The position numbers and the translations under genes were made by a program. This document shows, piece after piece, positions 42,541 through 48,144 of a DNA stretch of 48,144 nt (position 1 is the stretch's first letter; every line of letters begins with the position of its first letter). The DNA comes from Streptomyces flaveolus (GTDB taxonomy: Bacteria > Actinomycetota > Actinomycetes > Streptomycetales > Streptomycetaceae): NCBI RefSeq assembly GCF_000716535.1, contig NZ_JNWV01000064.1, positions 1 to 48,144 on the forward strand. Reading direction: 5' to 3'. The notes under the pieces were generated by a model that saw only the letters and a list, made by a program, of their open reading frames with translations, was not told where the DNA came from and ran no database searches.

Positions 42541-42573
42541 GGTTCTGGCTATTACGCCGTAATAGCCAGAACC
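42541..42573. repeat. AT-rich palindrome, copy 3, a perfect 33-bp inverted repeat
   Basis: GGTTCTGGCTATTACG, a central C, and its exact reverse complement. The 17-bp core (42549-42565) equals copy 1. It lies between the unknown gene and the VOC gene, 68 bp after the former's stop. Confidence 0.97.
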
Positions 42574-42858
42574 ATCAACGCTCCCGCTGGGCCCCGTGAA
42601 CCGCTGCTGGTCGAGGTCGCACCCTCTTACCCAAGCCGGTCTCGTTCACAATCAGCGCACCATCCACTCCCGGGGCGCGGGCGGTGGTCCGGGGTTACGC
42701 CCGACGGAACCGGCCCGCGATCCGGGTCTCGGCCTGGTCCAAGCATCTCCCGCCAGCGAGCAGGCATTGCGCTGTGAACCGCGGCCACACCGCAGATCTC
42801 CAGGAGTTCACGCGACTCCCGGTGGCCTCTGGCGTGGAAGTCAGGAAGGCTGGCGCGC
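42574..42858. other. Stretch without a clear gene
   Basis: A short reverse-strand frame reads ALIVNETGLGKRV near 42620-42660. That faintly recalls the first catalytic segment of IS701 transposases (VVDETGFLKKG), but the evidence is too thin for a call. AGGAAGG for the VOC gene lies at the right end. Confidence 0.3.
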
Positions 42859-43242
42859 ATGGTTTCGGTGTTGCAGAACGTGGCGATTGACTGTGCGGAT
42901 GCCTACGAGCTGGCCCGGTTCTGGAGCAGCGTGACTGGCTGTCCGCTGCATCCAGAGGACAGACCGGGTGACCGGGAGACTCAGGTGCTGCTGGCGGAGG
43001 GACCAGTGCTGTACTTCAACCAGGTGCCAGAGCCCAAGAAGGTCAAGAACCGGATCCATCTTTGTCTGCGCCCTGATACCTCGCGTGAGCAGGAGGTGGA
43101 ACGGCTGCTGGGCCTCGGTGCCACCCTTGTCACCGATCACCGGAATCCCGATGGCTCCGGCTGGGCGGTCCTTGCCGACCCCGAGGGCAACGAATTCTGC
43201 GTTCTACGCAGCGAGTCCGACCGAGCTGCGCTGAGTTCCTGA
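42859..43242 (+). CDS. VOC-family (glyoxalase/bleomycin-resistance fold) protein
   Basis: The 127-residue protein starts MVSVLQNVAIDCADAYELAR after AGGAAGG at nine bases. It shows the two beta-alpha-beta-beta-beta halves: VAIDCADAYELARFWSSVTG in the first, and RIHLCLRPDTSREQEVERLL with HRNPDGSGWAVLADPEGNEF in the second. The closing DPEGNEFCVL is the hallmark of the Glyoxalase_6 type. Metal-site residues are only partly preserved. Members include isomerases, dioxygenases and drug-binding proteins; the role is unknown. It is intact although surrounded by IS debris. Confidence 0.85.
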   Translation: MVSVLQNVAIDCADAYELARFWSSVTGCPLHPEDRPGDRETQVLLAEGPVLYFNQVPEPKKVKNRIHLCLRPDTSREQEVERLLGLGATLVTDHRNPDGSGWAVLADPEGNEFCVLRSESDRAALSS

Positions 43243-43251
43243 AGCCAGTCG

Positions 43252-43413
43252 CTACGGCCGCTTATCGACGGCCGCGATGCGAACGGTCGCCCCGCAGCGC
43301 ACAGTGAGCTGGTCGTACCCCGCGGCCGCGGCCGCGACCCGGCGCGTCTCGGGGCGGTTGATGCCGCACTCGACCGCCAAGTGCAGCATTGAGGTCAGCC
43401 GCCTCGCGGGCAT
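43252..43413 (-). CDS. Short basic protein or gene fragment, 53 residues
   Basis: From ATG 43413 (or 43389) the frame reads MLHLAVECGINRPETRRVAA, then AGYDQLTVRCGATVRIAAVD and KRP-stop. Over 90 % of third codon positions from 43389 on are G or C, which is a strong coding sign. No family is recognised; it may be the surviving end of a larger gene cut off by rearrangement near the IS110 element. Confidence 0.4.
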   Translation of the reverse strand: MPARRLTSMLHLAVECGINRPETRRVAAAAAGYDQLTVRCGATVRIAAVDKRP

Positions 43414-43561
43414 CCGAGGCCGTCGTCGTCGGGTCCCGTTACCTTCTTCGTGGCCTCGCAAGGAGGCTCCCGGCCTTCGGCCCCGGTATGACTTGAGTCC
43501 CCAGTCGAGATGATCGAAAAGGTGGTGTCGCCGGTGCCGGAGGCATTGGCAGACCGCTGAT

Positions 43562-44898
43562 TAGAGGCACGAGCGCCAATCCCTCAACCGGGTACGGCAG
43601 TCTCTTCGTAACGTGGGTGCCGGCACGCTGATGCCGCAGGTGAGGCCGGGGAACAGGCGAGGGCGGGAGCGACGGTCGTGACGGACGAAACTGACATCGG
43701 CGTCTATCTGGGGCTGGATGTCGGCAAGGGCGAACATCACGCCGCCGCCGTCAATCGCGCTGGGAAGAAGGTGTTCGACAAGCCGCTGCCCAACAGCGAA
43801 CCGAAGCTGCGGGAGCTGTTCGACAAGCTCCGGGCCAAGCACGGGACCGTGCTGATGGTCGTCGACCAGCCGGCTTCCATCGGAGCTCTGCCGCTGGCAG
43901 TCGCCCGGGATGCACGCTGCCAGGTCGCCTACTTGCCCGGGTTGACCATGCGGCGGATTGCCGATCTTTACCCTGGTGAGGCCAAGACCGACGCCCGTGA
44001 CGCGTTCGTCATCGCGGACGCTGCCAGAGCGATGCCCCACACCCTGCGGGCGGTCGATCCCGCCGATGAGACGGTCGCCGAGCTCGCGATGATCGCGGGC
44101 TTCGACGACGACCTGGCGGGCGAGTCCACCCGGATCGCCAACCGGCTCCGCGGCCTGCTCACCCAGATCCATCCGTCGCTGGAACGGGTCCTGGGCCCAC
44201 GGATTCAGCACCCGGCCGTGCTCAGGCTGCTGGAGCAGTTCGGTTCCCCGGCCCAGATCCGCAAAGCCGGAAAGCGACGACTGGTCACCCTGATACGGCC
44301 GAAGGCACCGCGGATGGCCGAGCGGCTGGTGGAGGACATCTTCACCGCACTCGACGAACAGACCGTCGTCGTCCCGGGCACCGACGCGGCCGCGCTGATC
44401 GTCCCCAGTCTCGCCAGTTCCCTCCGGTCCGTCCTTGACCAGCGCAAACTCCTCGCTGCAAGGATCGAAGAACTTCTGGAGGCTCACCCTCTTTCCCAGG
44501 TCCTGATCTCGATGCCAGGCATCGGGGTCAGGACCGCAGCCCGCATCCTCATCGACGTCGGTGACGGCAGCGGCTTCGCCACCGCCGGCCACCTCGCCGC
44601 CTACGCCGGCCTGGCACCCGTAACCAGGAACTCCGGCTCCTCCATCCGCGGCGAACACCCTTCACGACGCGGCAACAAGCAGCTCAAACGGGCCTTCTAC
44701 CTCGCCGCGTTCGCCTCGCTCTCCCAACCCGAGTCCCGTGCCTACTACGACCGAAAACGTCGCGAGGGGAAACACCATGTCGCAGCCCTCGTCGCACTCG
44801 CCCGACGTCGCATCGACGTCCTCTTCGCGATGCTCCGAGACGGCACCTTCTACCAGTCGCCCACCCCGGCTACAGCTTGACGAAGCCCATAGAGGCAC
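43562..44898 (+). mobile_element. IS110-family insertion sequence, ends proposed
   Basis: TAGAGGCAC occurs at 43562-43570 and again at 44890-44898, flanking the transposase gene by 107 and 9 bp. IS110 elements lack terminal inverted repeats and are bounded by a short core shared by donor and target, so this 9-bp direct repeat is a sensible boundary. It gives an element of about 1.33 kb, normal for the family. The non-coding left end (43571-43677) is where IS110-group members encode their bridge RNA. Confidence 0.6.
43678..44880 (+). CDS. IS110-family transposase (DEDD recombinase)
   Basis: The 400-residue protein starts at the GTG at 43678, eight bases after GGGAG. The N-terminal RuvC-like DEDD domain has YLGLDVGKGEHHAAAVNRAG with the first catalytic Asp, VDQPASIGALPLAVARD, and KTDARDAFVIADAARAMP with the later Asp pair. 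A coiled-coil middle follows. The C-terminal Transposase_20 domain has LISMPGIGVRTAARILIDVG, HLAAYAGLAPVTRNSGSSIR with the nucleophilic Ser region, and SRRGNKQLKRAFYLAAF. Full length and no frameshift mean it is probably active. It recombines DNA as guided by a bridge RNA in studied relatives. Confidence 0.95.
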   Translation: MTDETDIGVYLGLDVGKGEHHAAAVNRAGKKVFDKPLPNSEPKLRELFDKLRAKHGTVLMVVDQPASIGALPLAVARDARCQVAYLPGLTMRRIADLYPGEAKTDARDAFVIADAARAMPHTLRAVDPADETVAELAMIAGFDDDLAGESTRIANRLRGLLTQIHPSLERVLGPRIQHPAVLRLLEQFGSPAQIRKAGKRRLVTLIRPKAPRMAERLVEDIFTALDEQTVVVPGTDAAALIVPSLASSLRSVLDQRKLLAARIEELLEAHPLSQVLISMPGIGVRTAARILIDVGDGSGFATAGHLAAYAGLAPVTRNSGSSIRGEHPSRRGNKQLKRAFYLAAFASLSQPESRAYYDRKRREGKHHVAALVALARRRIDVLFAMLRDGTFYQSPTPATA

Positions 44899-44989
44899 CT
44901 TTTTGATTCTCCGTGGCATGGCTGCGGCTCGGACGGGTCGACGGGCGTCGGGTCCAGTACGGTTCCACACGGCACACCTGCCGTCGGCA

Positions 44990-45006
44990 TTATTACGGCG
45001 TAATAG
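44990..45006 (-). repeat. AT-rich palindrome, copy 4 (one mismatch)
   Basis: TTATTACGGCGTAATAG; 16 of 17 bases match the reverse complement of copy 1, with the 15-bp core TATTACGGCGTAATA perfect. It lies about 90 bp right of the proposed IS110 end and just beyond the point where the adjacent IS5-type transposase remnant loses homology. Confidence 0.9.
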
Positions 45007-45039
45007 CTCCGCTGCGCTGGACCGGGCACATCCGGGACC

Positions 45040-45285
45040 TCGAGCGCGACCGAGTTGGCAGGCGAGTGCCCGCCAGTTCTTCAGATGGGCGATCCCGTGC
45101 TCGACCCGGATGCGTCGCGAGGAGTGCGCCTTGCGTTGCCGCTCGTGCACTTCTTCGTACCACTCCGGAACGCTCTTTTTGAACTTAGCGGTGCGGTGGC
45201 GTGATCACGCGCCCGCCGGTCTGCGCGCCCAGGCCCTGGTACCCGACGTCGCGAGTATCTCGACCGGCGGCCTGTCGGCCAGGAG
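45040..45285 (-). pseudogene. C-terminal remnant of an IS5-family (DDE_Tnp_4-type) transposase
   Basis: The reverse strand reads DVGYQGLGAQTGGRVITPPH, then across a frame change AKFKKSVPEWYEEVHERQRK and AHSSRRIRVEHGIAHLKNWR, ALACQLG. This includes the catalytic Glu region (RRIRVEHGIAHLKNWRAL). The last 30 or so residues of the family (GRREH...AVAGLLSHQQ) are missing; the sequence diverges towards palindrome copy 4. Confidence 0.8.
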
Positions 45286-45305
45286 CAGACGTCTCACCGC
45301 CTACC

Positions 45306-45432
45306 GTGCACGAGCTCGTAGACCGTGTGTCTTGGTCCCGGCGGCAACTGATCGGCGGCGTACGGTTCCGGTTCCGGGCCGGTGTTCCCTGGCGGGACGT
45401 GCCTGTCGAGCACGGACGGTTCCGCAGGTAGT
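45306..45432 (+). pseudogene. N-terminal remnant of an IS5-family transposase
   Basis: The forward strand reads VHELVDRVSWSRRQLIGGVR and FRFRAGVPWRDVPVEHGRFR before a stop. This matches the HTH segment RRQLIDGIRFRVRTGVPWRDVP common to IS5-family transposases. The rest of the gene is absent. Confidence 0.7.
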
Positions 45433-45473
45433 GGCGGCTGCGGTCGGGTAGAGGGCGGCGGATGCGGATCAGC

Positions 45474-45869
45474 TCAGGGCTCGAACGAGTCCTTCGTGTT
45501 GGGCCTCCGAGAGCGTTTGACGCCGCTGCACGCCAAGAGCTCGGTCCCGGTGGCGTCGAAGTACAGATTGAAGAACCAGAGCCGGTCTGCTGCGTCGATG
45601 GTCCCGGTACGCAGTTGCTTGCCGCGGTGCCGTGCGAGGATCTCAACGGTCTCGTCGAGGCCGACGGTCTCTTGCAGGCCGCGGGCCAACGTCCGTCTCA
45701 ACCTCGTTGCGGCGATGCCGGCGACCATCCACTGGGGTACCTCCCTGTCCAGAACCCTTACCTCGGCGCCGGCGGCTATGGCCTCGCGTGCTGGCTTGCA
45801 CGCGCTCGTCTGGTCGGTGAGCATCGCGGCGATGTCGGGCTGGCTTGGGGGCTCGTCTTCGGTGGCCAT
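45474..45869 (-). CDS. Hypothetical protein, 131 residues
   Basis: Starts MATEDEPPSQPDIAAMLTDQ at the ATG at 45869 without a good ribosome site. It continues VRVLDREVPQWMVAGIAATR, RLRRTLARGLQETVGLDETV, EILARHRGKQLRTGTIDAAD and RLWFFNLYFDATGTELLACS. A compact, mixed protein without membrane segments; I do not recognise a family. A copy of the origin repeat (AGGGACTG, 45884-45891) lies 14 bp upstream of the start, hinting that this gene once belonged to the replicon or that the repeat has a regulatory use. Confidence 0.5.
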   Translation of the reverse strand: MATEDEPPSQPDIAAMLTDQTSACKPAREAIAAGAEVRVLDREVPQWMVAGIAATRLRRTLARGLQETVGLDETVEILARHRGKQLRTGTIDAADRLWFFNLYFDATGTELLACSGVKRSRRPNTKDSFEP

Positions 45870-46019
45870 GCGGTGACTGTAGGGACTGAGCGTGGGCGTT
45901 GCTACAGGATGCGGCGTGGCCGGCGTTGGGCCGGGAGGCAGAGGATCGCGAGGTCGTGCCGGCAGCTTGGAACGATCTTGTGGTGACTGGTGTGATTACG
46001 GCGTCGGAGTCGTCTTGGA

Positions 46020-46459
46020 TAGCCGTTCAGCGGGCTGAGCCCGCGCTCCTTCAGGAAGCTGGTGACCGCGCTGCGCCGCGAAGGTGCGGATCCGGTCCGC
46101 AAGGGCCGGCCGTGGTCCCTGCCGCTGGAGGACCGGGTACTGCTCGTGTCGGCCTCCTGGCGCACGAAAGCCGACGATGCGCCAACTCGCGCCGTTCTTC
46201 GGCATCTCGAAGTCCGCGGCCGACCGGATTATCGACCATCTCGGTCCCGCGTTTGCCTTGCGGCCCCGCAGGCGGTTCGCCAAGGGCACCGTGCTCATCG
46301 TCGACGGCACCCAGGTACCGGACTCGTCATCCCACACCACGGTGAGCGCGGCCAGAAGACCTGGAAAATCCTCCGCGACTGCCGCCTCAAGGCGACGGCG
46401 TCCACCACGCCATGCTCGGCATCGCCCGGATGCACAACCTCGCCCTCGCCGGCTGAATC
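46020..46459 (+). pseudogene. Transposase remnant (HTH + DDE_Tnp_4 type), internally deleted
   Basis: In shifting frames: GLSPRSFRKLVTALRREGAD, GRPWSLPLEDRVLLVSASWR, then MRQLAPFFGISKSAADRIID, HLGPAFALRPRRRFAKGTVL and IVDGTQVP. This is the helix-turn-helix and first catalytic Asp of a well-known Streptomyces transposase. It jumps straight to GTGLVIPHHGERGQ and TWKILRDCRLK, and another frame gives HHAMLGIARMHNLALAG-stop. About 100 residues including the second catalytic region are deleted. Confidence 0.8.
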
Positions 46460-46524
46460 AGAGGGCCGTACGGCGGCCAACCTGCCTGAGCCGATCCCGA
46501 GATCATTTACGGGACCCCCTTAGG

Positions 46525-46857
46525 GCAGGATCTATGACCTGATCCGCCGATCGCAGCGGGACGGCACCTGGCACCGCAGCCTCACCCGCTTCCAGTCCCT
46601 GGCCGACGGGACGGGCGCGATCGCGTGCGACTGAGCGTCGACTCCCCCTGCGCCGCCACGAGCCGCTCACCATCCCGGGGAAGGCCGACCAGGCGCACAC
46701 CGTCAGAAGCTCGTCTCCCCCGCTGGCCGACTGTCGCATCTTGACCCGCTCGATCATCGCGAACGTCGCGCGGTCGCCACGTCATATGACAGGCTCGCCG
46801 TCCGCTACGAGGCAACTCTCACCGTTGCCGCCATCAACGAGCGGCTGTAACCCTCGG
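46525..46857 (+). pseudogene. IS5-family transposase fragments
   Basis: YDLIRRSQRDGTWHRSLTRF and QSLADGTGAIA are the region before the first catalytic Asp in IS5-family transposases (usually YDLIRRWQRDGTWHRI and so on). DRLAVRYEATLTVAAINERL-stop near 46850 is the C-terminus of such a protein (YDKLAVRYEATVLVAAINEWL). Nearly everything between is missing. Confidence 0.75.
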
Positions 46858-46860
46858 CAG

Positions 46861-47382
46861 TCACGCAGTGGGATCCACATTCCATGTCTCCGGCAGATCG
46901 CTGCCGCAGAAGACGCAGACGAAGTCGTCCTCGCGCACGATGTTGTACTCCTGGCAGTCCGGGCACCGCCGGAAGACCACCTCGTGAGTGAAGCCGTAGG
47001 GCCGACGGAGCCCTACATGGTCAAGAGCGAGAGCGACTGCCGGCCAGGAGGTGACGTCCGGGCAGTACCCGGTGGACTGGTTGCTGACCTCCCCCACGGC
47101 CCACCAGTCCGCCTCACGCACGAAGCCGATCTCGCCGGCACTCAGAACCATGGCTCCGTCGGCACAGGTCACGTGCTCGCTTCGTCGTGGCGCCAGCCGA
47201 AGCACACCGTCCGTGCCGACCACGAAGGTGAACGGTTCGGCCAGCTCCGCCGCCGATCGTTCAGCTACCCAGCTGCCGAAGTCAGCCGCCGAGCTGATCC
47301 GGCACCCGCCGCTGCCAGGTCGGACAGCAAGCTTCAGCTCGATCGGCCCGACGTATCGGTAACTTCGCCGCGACACACTCAC
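46861..47382 (-). CDS. Conserved hypothetical protein with C-terminal zinc ribbon
   Basis: The GTG at 47382 gives 173 residues (MSVSRRSYRYVGPIELKLAV). The body reads SAADFGSWVAERSAAELAEP, FTFVVGTDGVLRLAPRRSEH, VLSAGEIGFVREADWWAVGE and VSNQSTGYCPDVTSWPAVAL. The end holds a zinc ribbon with two Cys-x2-Cys pairs (RRCPDCQEYN and VCVFCGSDLP). I recognise it as a conserved Streptomyces family of unknown role, often found near mobile or defence-related DNA, but no function is established. The ribosome site is weak. It appears intact although IS fragments lie on both sides. Confidence 0.75.
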   Translation of the reverse strand: MSVSRRSYRYVGPIELKLAVRPGSGGCRISSAADFGSWVAERSAAELAEPFTFVVGTDGVLRLAPRRSEHVTCADGAMVLSAGEIGFVREADWWAVGEVSNQSTGYCPDVTSWPAVALALDHVGLRRPYGFTHEVVFRRCPDCQEYNIVREDDFVCVFCGSDLPETWNVDPTA

Positions 47383-47735
47383 GTAAGCCAACCTAAGGCA
47401 CTTCCGCCACAGTCCCTGGCCGGCTGGCTCGCCACTGTTCGTGAGGGGCACTGGGGCGGTGCGATGGCAGTCGTCAACAGAAGTTGAGCAGGGGCAGGGG
47501 TGCAATAGAGGTGGGGGAGTGGGGGAGCAGCAGGGCAGAGGAGCAGGCGGGTAAGTGGGGTGGGGGCCGAGCTATTACGCCGTAATAGGTCTACGGCGAC
47601 GCGGGTGCCGGTCAGCGGCTGAGCTCCGTCCAGTAGGAGTAGCCGCCCAAGGAGCTTTCGGGTTCGGTTTCCATCGCGGGTCGACCGGGGCCGGACCGTA
47701 CAGCTGTCTACTGACCTCTGCAGGGTGGTGGGCTG
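47383..47735. other. 353-bp gap holding palindrome copy 5
   Basis: It contains a G-rich purine tract on the forward strand (about 47490-47570, GGGGGAGTGGGGGAGCAGC-like) directly before the palindrome at 47572. No gene is recognised. Confidence 0.4.
47572..47588 (+). repeat. AT-rich palindrome CTATTACGCCGTAATAG, copy 5
   Basis: Exact match to copy 1 in the same orientation. It lies about 190 bp downstream-strand from the start of the zinc-ribbon gene and about 150 bp before the IS630 remnant. Confidence 0.95.
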
Positions 47736-48035
47736 ACGTCTGAACGCCAGGCGCTTCGCGAACGGATCTGGCTGGAGGCCGCGGAGCGATTCGCTGTGCA
47801 TGCCTCCAACGTCGAGGTCGCCAAGGACCTACGGGTGAGTGTGCACTCGGTGCAGCGCTGGCGTCGGGCCTGGCATGACGCCAGCACCGAGGGGCTGCGG
47901 GCGCGCGGGCCCGTGTCACGGCCCCGGCTGAGTGAGTCCCCGATCGCCGTGCTCGAGCAGGAGCTGGCGAAGGGGCCGGTCGCGCACGGCTGGCTGGACC
48001 AGACGTGGACGCTGGCACGCATAAGACGCTGATCG
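47736..48035 (+). pseudogene. IS630-family transposase N-terminal remnant
   Basis: The frame reads GGGLTSERQALRERIWLEAA, VEVAKDLRVSVHSVQRWRRA, GLRARGPVSRPRLSESPIAV and LEQELAKGPVAHGWLDQTWT, then LARI. This is the winged HTH part of IS630-type transposases. The start codon is missing (an in-frame stop precedes PLQGGGLTS). A one-base loss turns the usual LARIKTLIGRRF into LARIRR-stop, with KTLIGLRF in the next frame. Confidence 0.8.
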
Positions 48036-48144
48036 GGCTCCGGTTCACGGTTGCGTCCTGAGAAGTGGTGTACGGGTTCCCACCTGATCCGGGCGTTTGC
48101 CCCGGCGTCGGAGTGAGAGTCCGGATACAAGAACGGCCACCGGC

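Noticed and set aside
42574..42858. IS701 transposase start (ALIVNETGLGKRV)
   Set aside because: Only about a dozen residues resemble the family and the flanks do not; reported only as a comment on the gap.

Overview
The window looks like part of a Streptomyces chromosome (or a very close actinobacterial relative). GC is very high, GTG starts are frequent, and several promoters look leaderless. It carries an SsgA-like sporulation protein, a WhiB protein, two LAL-type LuxR regulators and F420-type and ACAD-type flavoenzymes. No rRNA, tRNA or CRISPR array was seen.

Left and centre (1 to about 34.6 kb) is chromosomal accessory DNA made of short transcription units. It opens with the tail of an MmyB-type XRE regulator that runs without a stop into an alpha/beta hydrolase, followed by a heavily deleted ilvC remnant. 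Next come a TetR/membrane-protein pair, a Bax-inhibitor-like protein, a peptide deformylase, a GNAT protein, an FAD-linked oxidase, a large LAL regulator with a START-like protein, and a divergent DHA2 exporter/TetR pair. A secreted S8 protease follows that has lost its whole catalytic domain. From 18.7 to 26.3 kb lies a metabolic block: HAD + LLM flavoenzyme; a coupled operon of 2-hydroxyacid dehydrogenase, ACAD-like protein and prephenate dehydratase; and a two-component flavin monooxygenase (ACAD-type oxygenase + flavin reductase) divergent from a TetR gene, with two matching 16-bp operators between them. Then come WhiB, a second LAL gene broken by an internal deletion, a hydrolase, SsgA-like, a methyltransferase, a thioesterase and a secreted lytic transglycosylase.

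Right (about 34.8 to 48.1 kb) is a mobile and decayed region. A Prim-Pol primase/polymerase and an SF3 (P4/D5-type) helicase overlap by ATGA. Upstream of them is about 1 kb of non-coding DNA packed with AGGGACYG repeats in both orientations around an AT-rich core, which reads as the replication origin of an integrated replicon; no integrase is visible. Beyond this is a graveyard of IS5, IS701 and IS630 remnants and a decayed esterase gene around one intact IS110-family element, plus a few conserved or unknown genes.

The strongest unexplained signal is an AT-rich palindrome, CTATTACGCCGTAATAG, present five times (9.4, 41.5, 42.5, 45.0 and 47.6 kb; one copy has a single mismatch) in otherwise GC-rich DNA. 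One copy is the centre of a perfect 33-bp palindrome, and one lies about 85 bp before an unknown gene with a helix-turn-helix-like stretch. It could be an operator, a recombination or insertion target, or a mobile palindromic repeat; the sequence alone does not decide. A second theme is gene loss by internal deletion (ilvC, S8 protease, LAL regulator, transposases).
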